NCBI GenBank assembly: GCA_034430415.1
Contig: DAOUEN010000018.1
Coordinates: 1 to 21,982, forward strand
DNA from: JADFUZ01 sp034430415
GTDB lineage: Bacteria > Chloroflexota > Dehalococcoidia > GIF9 > AB-539-J10
Length of the DNA: 21,982 bases
Reading direction: 5' to 3'
A program made the translations under genes and the position numbers. Of the stretch, positions 14,134 through 21,932 are shown piece by piece. The notes under the pieces were generated by a model. The model worked only from the letters and a program-made list of their open reading frames with translations. It had not been told where the DNA came from and ran no database searches. Numbering within the stretch: the first letter of the stretch is position 1; every line of letters begins with the position of its first letter.

Positions 14134-14814
14134 TCAATCCGGCGCGGCTCCCAGTCTGCCACCGGCAGCAAGGTGAGCCAGTCTGGTAGGCTGGGGAAGA
14201 CGATAGCCACGACAACACTCTAGCACCCAATGCAAAGCCGAGGCAAGGTCAATCCTGTGGCCCACGGAGACATATATCGGTTTCACCCCTGCCCTGGTTC
14301 TCAGGGCCGCCCCGACAACCTCGCCATCGTCAACCAGCTCGGTATGAGAGCCAGGTTTTTCTCCTAGAGGCTGGTGGCTACCGCAGAGTATGGACTTGGC
14401 ACACCCCACAGTGGGCACATCAAGAAAGAGCCCCAGATGAGAGGCCAACCCCATCCTCCGTGGATGCGCCACACCCTGTCCATCGACCAGTATCAGGTCG
14501 GGAGCGCTGTCCAGCATCTTGCAGACAGCCAGAATCAAAGGGCATTCGCGAAAAGACAGCAGCCCCGGTATGTACGGGAGCATGGGCTCACCTCTGACCA
14601 CCCTCACCTCAACCACGTCCAGTGCGGGGTAGTTCAGGACCACCACTGCTGCCTGCGCCATGCCCCGGGAGCTAGGAGCTGATATGTCAACACCGGCTAT
14701 CAGCTTGGGATCGAGAGGGCCACCCCGAGCCACCACCTCTTTGGCCAGGCTCGACTGGATCTCCCTGGCCCGGGCAGGGGTCACCTCCCACTCATGTAAC
14801 TCGTATACCCGCAT
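14134..14814 (-). CDS. nfi: Endonuclease V (deoxyinosine 3' endonuclease)
   Basis: A 226-residue EndoV, which nicks DNA (or RNA) one phosphodiester 3' of deoxyinosine produced by adenine deamination. The family motifs are in order: IAGVDISAP with the first catalytic Asp, PYIPGLLSFRE with Tyr and Glu, LILVDGQGVAHPRRMGLASHLG with the second Asp, and VGCAKSILCG with the catalytic Lys. The stretch KPIYVSVGHRIDLASA is the usual C-terminal helix region. Length is normal. It starts 18 nt after the stop of the DapA-family gene with a poor Shine-Dalgarno, so it probably depends on translational coupling. prfB follows 38 nt downstream on the same strand. Confidence 0.93.
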   Translation of the reverse strand: MRVYELHEWEVTPARAREIQSSLAKEVVARGGPLDPKLIAGVDISAPSSRGMAQAAVVVLNYPALDVVEVRVVRGEPMLPYIPGLLSFRECPLILAVCKMLDSAPDLILVDGQGVAHPRRMGLASHLGLFLDVPTVGCAKSILCGSHQPLGEKPGSHTELVDDGEVVGAALRTRAGVKPIYVSVGHRIDLASALHWVLECCRGYRLPQPTRLAHLAAGGRLGAAPD

Positions 14815-14832
14815 GCCGGGATCAGGCCCGCA

Positions 14833-15720
14833 TCACAGTTGCCCCATCGCCTTCAGGGCTTCTTCAACTCGCTTCACAGTTTCCGCCGACACCGGCAGGA
14901 GAGGCAACCTTGGATAGCCTGAGTCAACTCCTCGCAGGTTGAGAATAGCATGGCAGGTGGGCACGGTAGGCCCATATTTCGTGATTTGCCTTACCCTCAG
15001 CACCTCTTCCTGGGTCTTCATCATTCTCTCCCTATCCCCACCCAGATAATCCCTGTACAGCTTCTGCACCAGGTCGGGATACACGTTCCCCAGGCCGGTG
15101 ACCGCCGCCTGTGCCCCGGCATCGAACGCCGCCACCAGCAGGGCTTCTGTCCCAATGATCAGATTCATCTCAGGGAAGTCCTTCAGCGCTATCTGTGAGT
15201 GATAGTAGTTCTCCATGCTGAAGGTGCTATCCTTTATCCCCGCCAGTCCCTCCTTCGCCAGCCTGGGCAGGAGACCCACAGGAATGGGGTTCCCTGAAAG
15301 CACCGGATTGTTGTAGAGGAACACCGGGATATTCACCGCCTTTATCAGTTGCTGGAAGTGCGCGAAGATGGCCTCCTCACTGTACTTGTTGTAGTAGGGG
15401 GTGACCGCTCCCACCGCCTGGGCCCCAATCGCCTCCGCGTGCCTGGCCAACTCCACCGTGGCCCTGGTGTCCGCAGTCCCCACGTGGACAATTATGGCCA
15501 CCCTGCCTCTGACCTGGTCTACCATTATCTCGGCCACCTTCTTGCGCTCCTCAATTGACATCATCGGCCCGCTGCCATAGCTCCCGCAGGGGTATAACCC
15601 CTGGACATGGGGAACCAGGAACTCGATTATCTCTCTGGTGCCCTTCTCGTACACTTCGCCATCCTTGGTGAACGCAGTCATTATTGGTGGGATGATGCCC
15701 TTGAAATCCTTCGCCTTCAT
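14833..15720 (-). CDS. DapA/NAL-family aldolase, probably not lysine biosynthesis
   Basis: A 295-residue (beta/alpha)8 class I aldolase of the dihydrodipicolinate synthase / N-acetylneuraminate lyase superfamily. Lys163 in AGIKDST forms the Schiff base, and Tyr136 in FLYNNP is the conserved catalytic Tyr. Two features depart from true DapA. The GTTGE loop is replaced by GSYGSG (46-51), and the Arg after YNxP that binds the semialdehyde carboxylate is missing (YNNPVLSGN). A good AAGGAG precedes the ATG. The gene lies 36 nt downstream of a PfkB sugar kinase that resembles 2-keto-3-deoxygluconate kinases, so a 2-keto-3-deoxy-sugar(-phosphate) aldolase is the favoured reading. This is inference; a hydratase-aldolase or NAL-like activity is also possible. 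Confidence 0.8.
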   Translation of the reverse strand: MKAKDFKGIIPPIMTAFTKDGEVYEKGTREIIEFLVPHVQGLYPCGSYGSGPMMSIEERKKVAEIMVDQVRGRVAIIVHVGTADTRATVELARHAEAIGAQAVGAVTPYYNKYSEEAIFAHFQQLIKAVNIPVFLYNNPVLSGNPIPVGLLPRLAKEGLAGIKDSTFSMENYYHSQIALKDFPEMNLIIGTEALLVAAFDAGAQAAVTGLGNVYPDLVQKLYRDYLGGDRERMMKTQEEVLRVRQITKYGPTVPTCHAILNLRGVDSGYPRLPLLPVSAETVKRVEEALKAMGQL

Positions 15721-15756
15721 ATCTGACTCTCCTTGGTTCGTTCTTCCGGTTGCCCG

Positions 15757-16710
15757 TCAGCGAATAACATCCGATTCCCCCGCCAGAAACACCTGGAAAT
15801 CCTCCCAGTTGGGCAAGTTCTGATACGGTCCATCGCCCATAACCGAAAAAGCTCCCATAGCGTTCGCCCAGCGGGTGCACACTTCCAGAGCTTGCTCTTT
15901 CAGCAGGCCCGCAATAAATCCAGCAACAAAAGCATCGCCGGCACCATGGCTGCAGACGGGGCTTTTCAGTTGAAAAGCGGGGATATCTACCGCACCTTTG
16001 TCCCTGGTAACCAGCGTGGCTCCCTTGGTTCCGCGCTTGATTATCAGGGTCTCTATTCCCAGTGACCGGGCTTTCTCAATGGCTGGAGTCAACTCACTAC
16101 AGTCCATCAACAGCAGCAGTTCTTCCTCGCCCGGCAACACATACGTGCTCTGTTGCATCATGGGAATAAGAATGGATCGGGAGCTGCCGATATCGCGGAG
16201 TGTCAGACGGAGGTTGGGGTCAAACACTATGGTCTGTCCGTTCGCTCTGGCAATTCGAAACAGCTCCTCGGTGGCACGGCGGGATGAGTCGCTGACTACC
16301 GGTAGAATCCCTTCCGGACAGACGATCTTTGCCTGCTTGATGTACTCCTCATCGATATCCTCCGGCGCCAGGCGGCTGGCAGCAGCATTCTTCCGATAGA
16401 AGTAGCACTTGAAGCCGCCTTCACCGTGTTTCTCCACGAAGAACACGCCCGTCGGCGCCTCAGCATCGAATACGGTCCTGGATACGTCGATGCCTTCCCC
16501 TCTGAGGGTCCTGAAGATCTGCTTGCCAAACTCATCATTCCCCAACCGGGAGAACCAGCCACAGCTGAAGCCGAGGCGCGCCAGGCCCACCATGACATTG
16601 TCGGCAGCCCCACCCACCCATTTCTTGAAGTCCTCAGCCTCCCGTAGAGGCCCATAGCTCTGAGCCTCGAAGGCGATCATTGTTTCGCCCATAGCGACTA
16701 CGTCCAGCAT
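15757..16710 (-). CDS. PfkB-family sugar kinase, possibly 2-keto-3-deoxygluconate kinase
   Basis: A 317-residue ribokinase-fold kinase. The N terminus LDVVAMGETMIAF and WVGGAADNVMVGLARLG are the PfkB sugar-binding start and first signature (GGAxxNVxxxLARLG). FDPNLR and the C-terminal HGAGDAFVAGFIAGLL, with its catalytic Asp, form the nucleotide/catalytic site. YRKNAAASRL resembles the YYRxxSAAS segment of KDG kinases and fructokinases. The ATG at 16710 is chosen because a consensus promoter lies at 16729-16757. An in-frame start at 16818 would lie upstream of that promoter and add a non-family leader. With the following DapA-family aldolase it may form a kinase-aldolase pair for a keto-deoxy sugar acid; the substrate is not proven. 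It is the first gene of a six-gene operon. Confidence 0.85.
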   Translation of the reverse strand: MLDVVAMGETMIAFEAQSYGPLREAEDFKKWVGGAADNVMVGLARLGFSCGWFSRLGNDEFGKQIFRTLRGEGIDVSRTVFDAEAPTGVFFVEKHGEGGFKCYFYRKNAAASRLAPEDIDEEYIKQAKIVCPEGILPVVSDSSRRATEELFRIARANGQTIVFDPNLRLTLRDIGSSRSILIPMMQQSTYVLPGEEELLLLMDCSELTPAIEKARSLGIETLIIKRGTKGATLVTRDKGAVDIPAFQLKSPVCSHGAGDAFVAGFIAGLLKEQALEVCTRWANAMGAFSVMGDGPYQNLPNWEDFQVFLAGESDVIR

Positions 16711-16728
16711 TTCTTGCCCCAACGCCCG

Positions 16729-16757
16729 ATTATGCCAATCACGCCCTCCGATGTCAA
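16729..16757 (-). promoter_or_regulatory. Consensus promoter of the kinase-aldolase-nfi-prfB operon
   Basis: On the minus strand, TTGACA (16757-16752), a 17-nt spacer and CATAAT (16734-16729) preceded by TGG (extended -10). This is nearly ideal. The leader to the ATG at 16710 would be about 11 nt with a GGGG ribosome-binding site. Confidence 0.7.
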
Positions 16758-16804
16758 GGAAAAGGACGGCTGCCACAGCCGCGCCGGATGCTCCGCGGCG
16801 CGTG

Positions 16805-16834
16805 TTGCGCCGCGGCAAAGAACAGTGTTATACT
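16805..16834 (+). promoter_or_regulatory. Promoter of the V/A-type ATPase operon
   Basis: An extended -10 TGT-TATACT (TATACT at 16829-16834) with TTGCGC (16805-16810) as a weak -35 at 18 nt. Transcription would begin near 16841, giving a ~130-nt leader before the first ATG. The leader has GGGCT/AGCCC complementarity near its start but no recognised riboswitch. Confidence 0.5.
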
Positions 16835-16971
16835 CTCTGGGCTATCCGGTAAAGCTGGCTTTTAGATGCAGCCCAAGATAGTGAAACCAACCCCCATACT
16901 GCGAGTCACGGAACAGAACCCTTCTCTTATTCCCCTCTCAATTTCCCCAGGAATTCCTAAGGAGACGTACT

Positions 16972-17289
16972 ATGGCCAAGGATATCGCTAGTGGTGTAAA
17001 AGCTATTGAGGTCGAAGCCGAAAGGATACTGGCGGATGCCAGAGCTAAGGCCGATAACATCCTCCTCAAAGGTAAGAAGGAGGCCAGGCAGATCCTTGCG
17101 GCCGAGCTGCCTATGGATGAAGTGAAGGCGTCGTGCAAAGAGGTCACACAGAGGGCAACGAAAGAAGCTAACGCTGAGCTTGCCAGGCTGGAGAAGAAAG
17201 CCTCTGAAATCAGCGCCGATGCCGGCAAGAAGGTGGACAGGCTGGCAGACCTCATAGTCAGCATCGTTACCGGAGCGAAGTCGGCATAA
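16972..17289 (+). CDS. V/A-type ATPase peripheral-stalk subunit H/G
   Basis: A 105-residue, highly charged, all-helical protein (AEAERILADARAKADNILLKG-like heptads, then EANAELARLEKKASEISADAGKK). This fits the G/H subunit that pairs with subunit E in the peripheral stalk linking the catalytic head to the membrane subunit I. Recognition rests on coiled-coil character, size and place as first gene before subunit I, since these subunits are poorly conserved in sequence. AAGGAG lies 7 nt before the ATG. Its stop overlaps the subunit I start by one base (TAATG). Confidence 0.8.
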   Translation: MAKDIASGVKAIEVEAERILADARAKADNILLKGKKEARQILAAELPMDEVKASCKEVTQRATKEANAELARLEKKASEISADAGKKVDRLADLIVSIVTGAKSA

Positions 17290-19283
17290 TGGGTCTGATC
17301 GTCAACACGCCTGAGCCTATGCGCAGAGTCAGGGTAGTTGCTGCCAAGGACTACTCCGACGAGACTCTGAAGACGCTGCACAGAGCGGGCGTCCTTCACG
17401 TCGAGGAAAGCGAGGAGCTGGAACCAGTAGACAGGGAAGCCATTGAACGCGAACGAAGAAGAGTCACCGGGCTACTGGCGGATATCGAAGATGTGCTGGC
17501 TTTCGCACCCAAGGAAGGAAGGGTATCCGTCAGCGACGACATTGAAGTCATATACACCAGGCCTCTTGACGAAATCGAGGGGGAGACCAGCGCGCTATGC
17601 ACCAAGCTCAGCAAGATGCACCAGCAAGCCGTCAAGCTGAGCCAAGAAGCCAGAGAGCTGGCCGTTCTGAGAAGCTACCTTGCAGCTGCGGGGCAGCACG
17701 CAGGAGTCCGTCTGGCCGATCTCAGCTTCTCCGGGAGCTACCTTTTCTCCCGGGTCTTCGTCCTTCCACGCGAGACACAGGAGGCCACCTACGCCAGTGT
17801 CGAGCGGCATCTGCTCGACAGCACAGTCACTCCTATAGAAGACGAGACATTCATCTACACCATCGCCAGGGTTGAAGACCGGGAAATCGTAGAAGAGGCG
17901 ATGAAAGACGGCGGAGGCAGGGTCCTCGCGGTGCCGCCAAAGGACTTGACGCCAAGGGAATACCTCAAGGTAGCCGACAGTGAGGCTTCCAGAATCGAAC
18001 GAGAACTGGCGGGAATTAACGCCGAGATCGAGAACAAGACCAGGGAGAACCTGGAGCAACTGGTCTTGCTGAGAGAGGCCCTTCTGGCGGAAAATGACAG
18101 GCTGGCAGCCCTGGAGAAAGCTTGCGAGGCGAAGTACGTCACCCTGATCGAGGGATGGGTCCCCGAGAGCAATGTCGAGACCGCCATTGCCGAGTTGAAG
18201 GAAGCTGTGGGCTACGTCTTCATTGACACCAGAAGACCGGAGCAGGCTGAACAGCCACCGACCAAGCTGAGAAACCCGGGAGGATTCAAACCGTTCCAGG
18301 TAATCGTAAACCTCTTTGGCATACCCAGGTACCGGGAGTGGGACCCTACGCCGGTAATAGCCTATTCCTTCGCTTTCTTCTTTGGCATCATGCTGGGCGA
18401 TGTAGTCTACGCCATATGCCTCATACTGCTGGCCAGGTTCGCCCTGCGCCGGCTGGTTGACGACCCTGAAACGGAAGGGTTCAAACTGTTCCAGAGGCTG
18501 CTTTATATCAGCGGCGCTGTCGCCGTCGTGACGGGCATACTCACCGGCACCTATCTGGGCGACTTCTTCAGCAAGTTCTTCCACGTCGAGAACCTGGCCC
18601 TCTCCAGCACGATACAGGGCGTGTACCTGGATTGCATGAGCTTCATAGTAATCTCACTGGTTATCGGCCTCATTCACGTCAACTTGGGCCATATGCTGAT
18701 GCTCATCAGAGGCATAAAAGAGAGGCAAAGACACATCGTGATGGGCAGATTGGGGCTGTTCATCCTCGAAATAGCCGGGGTGCCCTGGGTTATGCACTTC
18801 ATTGGAGCAGACATACTGCCATTGGCTCAAGAAACGTATTCGCTTATGCTCTACATTATGGGTGTCGGCATAGCATTCATAATCGTCGGCTCTCTGATGG
18901 AAAAGGGCGCTTTCCTGGGGAGCATATTCTGGATATTCGATATCACCGGCATACTGGGCGATGTTATGTCCTATGCCAGACTGGCAGGGGTCGGTCTGGC
19001 TACGTACTACCTGGCGTATTGCTTCAACATGATGTCCACCCTGATAGCCGGAATGCTGCCCGCTGGCATAATCCGGCTCGTCTTGGGCACTCTGATTGCC
19101 ATCGTGATTCTGCTCTTTGGCCACGTACTCAACCTGGTCCTCAGCTCAATAACTTGCTTCGTACACTCCCTCAGGCTGTGCTTCGTCGAGTTCCTGTTCA
19201 AGTTCTACGAGGGAGGCGGACGGGAATACAGCCCCTTCCGCTTGAGGAAGCGGGAGGTCATACCTGTCAGAGGAAAGGCTTAG
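17289..19283 (+). CDS. V/A-type ATPase membrane subunit I (a)
   Basis: A 664-residue subunit forming the ion half-channels against the proteolipid ring. Residues 1 to ~345 are a cytosolic, coiled-coil-rich arm that binds the peripheral stalks. The rest is membrane-embedded with about seven to eight helices, starting at WDPTPVIAYSFAFFFGIMLGDVVYA. The two functional arginines of the family are present: Arg564 in VMSYARLAGVGLA and Arg629 in CFVHSLRLCFVEFLFKFYEGGG. The C-terminal YSPFR is typical. Length is normal. The proteolipid genes follow after 15 nt. Confidence 0.93.
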   Translation: MGLIVNTPEPMRRVRVVAAKDYSDETLKTLHRAGVLHVEESEELEPVDREAIERERRRVTGLLADIEDVLAFAPKEGRVSVSDDIEVIYTRPLDEIEGETSALCTKLSKMHQQAVKLSQEARELAVLRSYLAAAGQHAGVRLADLSFSGSYLFSRVFVLPRETQEATYASVERHLLDSTVTPIEDETFIYTIARVEDREIVEEAMKDGGGRVLAVPPKDLTPREYLKVADSEASRIERELAGINAEIENKTRENLEQLVLLREALLAENDRLAALEKACEAKYVTLIEGWVPESNVETAIAELKEAVGYVFIDTRRPEQAEQPPTKLRNPGGFKPFQVIVNLFGIPRYREWDPTPVIAYSFAFFFGIMLGDVVYAICLILLARFALRRLVDDPETEGFKLFQRLLYISGAVAVVTGILTGTYLGDFFSKFFHVENLALSSTIQGVYLDCMSFIVISLVIGLIHVNLGHMLMLIRGIKERQRHIVMGRLGLFILEIAGVPWVMHFIGADILPLAQETYSLMLYIMGVGIAFIIVGSLMEKGAFLGSIFWIFDITGILGDVMSYARLAGVGLATYYLAYCFNMMSTLIAGMLPAGIIRLVLGTLIAIVILLFGHVLNLVLSSITCFVHSLRLCFVEFLFKFYEGGGREYSPFRLRKREVIPVRGKA

Positions 19284-19298
19284 AATGGAGCACGACAA

Positions 19299-19778
19299 GT
19301 GCTGATAGACCCATCTGCTCTGGCCGCCCTCGGTGGGGGCATAGCTCTGGCCGGCGGTCTGGCAGGCTCTTCCCTGGGCATAGCCATATCTGGCTCTGCC
19401 GGAGCCGCCATGCTGTCCCAGGATCCCCGGCAACTGAGGAATGTCATAATACTGGCGGCCTTGCCGATGTCGCGCGCTTTCTATGCCTTCATACTCTTGA
19501 TACTCATCATAACGACGGCAATCCCCAAGATACTTGGGCTGCCCGACCCCAGCGGCAGTGGTTTCGCCATCCTGGCCATCGGTATCATGGCAGCCCTCGC
19601 CTTCGGAGCCTCTGGAGCATTCCAGGGCTCTGTCTGTGCCGCAGGTATCGCCGGCCTGTCCAAGACAAAGGGCAAGGTGCTGACCAACGCCATAATGCTG
19701 GCCGTGTTCGTGGAGCTGCTGGCCGTCCTGGGCCTTGTATTCAGCATTATGGCATTGAGCATGCTGGGCTTTATGTAA
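19299..19778 (+). CDS. V/A-type ATPase proteolipid subunit K, copy 1 (Arg59 variant)
   Basis: A 159-residue, four-helix double-hairpin proteolipid of the rotor ring. GTG at 19299 follows GGAG by 8 nt and aligns with the ATG of copy 2. The essential carboxylate is Glu139 (AVFVELLAVLG) in helix 4, and Gln109 in GAFQGSV is kept. By recalled alignment to Enterococcus NtpK, the helix-2 ligand motif LPxTQxxxY reads LPMSRAFY here: Ser58, Arg59 and Tyr62. Arginine replaces the Gln ligand. An arginine near Glu139 could form a salt bridge and disable or alter ion binding by this subunit, which is inference. Copy 2 retains all ligands. Confidence 0.9.
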   Translation: MLIDPSALAALGGGIALAGGLAGSSLGIAISGSAGAAMLSQDPRQLRNVIILAALPMSRAFYAFILLILIITTAIPKILGLPDPSGSGFAILAIGIMAALAFGASGAFQGSVCAAGIAGLSKTKGKVLTNAIMLAVFVELLAVLGLVFSIMALSMLGFM

Positions 19779-19814
19779 ACAAGAACGCTGGAAATACTAT
19801 GCTGGAGGTGCAAC

Positions 19815-20294
19815 ATGTTAGTCAGTCCTGAGTCCCTGGCAGTCCTCGGAGGCGCACTGGCGCTGGGCGGGGGCCTGGCTGGGTCGTCCATAGGTCTGGG
19901 CTGGGCCGGGTCCAGTGCCGCAGCCACACTGGCCGAGGAGCCCGGCCAGCTCAGAAATGCCATTGTGCTGGTATCCCTGCCTATGACACAGACCTTCTAC
20001 GGCCTCATCATACTGATACTCATTCTGACAACCGTGATTCCCAATATGTCGGCCATGCCTGACCCCGGCGGCAGCGGTTTTGCTGTGCTCGCCTGCGGCA
20101 TCATAGCCGCGAGTGCCGAGTGCGTGTCCGCCGCATACCAGGGGGCTGTGTGCGCCTCAGGCATCTCGCTGCTCCCCAAAACCAAAGGACAGATACTGAC
20201 CAACTCGCTGATGCTGGCCGTGTTCGTGGAGCTGCTCGGTGTACTGGGACTGGTGTTCACCATAATGGCGCTGAGCATGCTGGGTCTTTTCTAG
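19815..20294 (+). CDS. V/A-type ATPase proteolipid subunit K, copy 2 (full ligand set)
   Basis: A 159-residue proteolipid, gap-free with copy 1, behind GGAGGTG at 19804-19810. All residues that coordinate Na+ in Enterococcus NtpK have counterparts: Leu55, Thr58 and Gln59 in LPMTQTFY, Gln109 in AAYQGAV, and Glu139 in AVFVELLGVLG. This suggests a Na+-binding site, although Na+ versus H+ use is not settled by sequence alone. It carries an additional membrane-segment acidic residue, Glu102 (SAECVSAAYQG), where copy 1 has Phe. The two copies together probably build one mixed ring. Confidence 0.92.
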   Translation: MLVSPESLAVLGGALALGGGLAGSSIGLGWAGSSAAATLAEEPGQLRNAIVLVSLPMTQTFYGLIILILILTTVIPNMSAMPDPGGSGFAVLACGIIAASAECVSAAYQGAVCASGISLLPKTKGQILTNSLMLAVFVELLGVLGLVFTIMALSMLGLF

Positions 20295-20307
20295 GAGCGT
20301 GCCGACA

Positions 20308-20880
20308 ATGCAGAAGATAAGTGAAGCTGTTGTCGACAAGGTAAGGACAGAGGCTCAGGGCCTGATATCCCAGGCTGAAAAGGCCTCCCAAGAGGAGATT
20401 GACAAGGCCAAAGGGCAGCGTGAAGCAAATATCGAGGCCCAGAAACACCGGATGCTAACGGAGGCCGAAGAGGAGGCCGCCAGGATTGTCGCTCAGGGTT
20501 CTCTGAAGGGCCATCAGAAGCTATCTAGCGCCAAGGTGGCAATAGTCGACCAGATAATCAACCGCGCCAGGAAAACGCTGGCTGACGCCCCCAGCGACAG
20601 GAACCATCTCCTCAATCTGGTTAATGAGGCGCTGGCTGGGCTGGGTACGGACAAAGGGAGGATCTATGTTTCTCCCAAGGACATGAGCACCGCACGAGAG
20701 CTCGTTGCAGCAGACAAGGAGCTGGCCGGCAAGATAATAGAGGTTAAGGAGCTTGATTGTATGGGCGGCATCATGGCAGAGGATAGCGAGGGCAAGCTCG
20801 GCATAGACAACACGTACGAGACTAGGCTGGAAATGCTAATGCCCAGGTTGCTGCCGGAGATGAGCAAGGAGCTATTCTAG
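20308..20880 (+). CDS. V/A-type ATPase peripheral-stalk subunit E
   Basis: A 190-residue stalk subunit. The N-terminal half is a long charged helix (VVDKVRTEAQGLISQAEKA, then EAEEEAARIVAQGSLKG). The C-terminal half has DKGRIYVSPKDMSTARELV and ELDCMGGIMAEDSEGKLGIDNTYETRLE, the conserved GGxxxxxxdGxxxxdNTxxxR motif of subunit E. ATG at 20308 is chosen over GTG at 20299 because TAGGAG (20292-20297) is 10 nt before the ATG but only 1 nt from the GTG. That Shine-Dalgarno overlaps the stop of copy 2, implying coupled translation. Confidence 0.92.
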   Translation: MQKISEAVVDKVRTEAQGLISQAEKASQEEIDKAKGQREANIEAQKHRMLTEAEEEAARIVAQGSLKGHQKLSSAKVAIVDQIINRARKTLADAPSDRNHLLNLVNEALAGLGTDKGRIYVSPKDMSTARELVAADKELAGKIIEVKELDCMGGIMAEDSEGKLGIDNTYETRLEMLMPRLLPEMSKELF

Positions 20881-20897
20881 TCCTACAGGAGAGTCTT

Positions 20898-21932
20898 TTG
20901 CTCGATCCAAGATATGCATATATGTCGGCCTACCTGAAAGGTGAAGAGCCCAAGGTCGTTGCCGCCAGCCACATAGATAGAATGTCCAGGATGACCAGCA
21001 TCCAGGACGCCCTGGCGGTAATTAGAGAGACCGACGTGGGAAACTACCTTGAGGAATTACCTATCAAGACCTTCGACGACCTGGACCAATCGCTGTGGCG
21101 CTACCTTGCCCATCGCATCGCCCACGTTGAGTCCTTCAAGTACCTGCCCGACGACATGCGCAAGGTGTCACGGGGCTATGTGGTTAGGTATGACGTCTCC
21201 AACGTCAAAGCCGCCCTGCAGGCTATTTCAACGGGAGAGAAAGGACGGATGATACCTTTGGGTATCATCCACGACAACAACCTGCTGGACGAGCTTTTCC
21301 AGGTCGAAAACCTGGAGGGCGTTGGCGAGATACTCACCAGATGCAGGCTGGGCGACTATGTGCCTATCGTGAGAGGATACGAAGTGGCTGGAGGAGCGAA
21401 GTCTAAGCTCATGATTGAGGCCAGGCTGGACGGCCAGTTCTACCACGGCCTCCTGGGGATGGCCAAGGATGTGAGAGAGGGTTCGGTTCTCGCCAAGGCC
21501 TATGGCCTGGTCATAGACCTGACGAATCTGCAGATCGCCTGCAGAGCTACCATTGAGGGCATTGGGTCTGAAGCGGGTGAATGCTTCATCCCCGGTGGAT
21601 ATATCATCGGCGAGAGGGCCCTCAGGGACCTGCTGCCCCTGAAGCTGGGCGACATACCCCGCAGGCTGGACAACAGCCAATACCGCGATATAGCCAATGA
21701 GGTAGTGAATGTCTATGACAAGACCAAGAACATCACGGCTGTAGCCGAGATCATTGGCAAACATAAGTTCATCTTGCTCCGCGCCATGCTATCGCCGAGG
21801 GCTTTGTCGCCGCTGGTAATGGCCTGGTACTTGATTCTCAAGGAGACGGAAATACGGAACTTGAGGCTGATTCTGAAGGCAATAGACGACAATGTGCCCT
21901 CAGAAGAGGTCAAGAGGTATCTGGTGTTATGA
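20898..21932 (+). CDS. V/A-type ATPase subunit C (central-stalk socket)
   Basis: A 344-residue subunit of the AC39/C family that sits on the proteolipid ring and receives the D-F rotor shaft. RYAYMSAYLKGEEPKVV at the N terminus, VVRYDVSNVKAALQA in the first third and YLILKETEIRNLRLILKAID near the end are typical. It starts with TTG at 20898, 6 nt after GGAG (20888-20891); no ATG or GTG fits the family start better. Its stop overlaps the next start (ATGA). Confidence 0.9.
   Translation: MLDPRYAYMSAYLKGEEPKVVAASHIDRMSRMTSIQDALAVIRETDVGNYLEELPIKTFDDLDQSLWRYLAHRIAHVESFKYLPDDMRKVSRGYVVRYDVSNVKAALQAISTGEKGRMIPLGIIHDNNLLDELFQVENLEGVGEILTRCRLGDYVPIVRGYEVAGGAKSKLMIEARLDGQFYHGLLGMAKDVREGSVLAKAYGLVIDLTNLQIACRATIEGIGSEAGECFIPGGYIIGERALRDLLPLKLGDIPRRLDNSQYRDIANEVVNVYDKTKNITAVAEIIGKHKFILLRAMLSPRALSPLVMAWYLILKETEIRNLRLILKAIDDNVPSEEVKRYLVL

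Noticed and set aside
16711..16818. 36-residue N-terminal extension of the PfkB kinase
   Set aside because: It has no family counterpart and lies over and upstream of a consensus promoter at 16729-16757.
17595..18584. 329-residue antisense frame inside subunit I
   Set aside because: A shadow of a conserved ATPase subunit frame without supporting signals.
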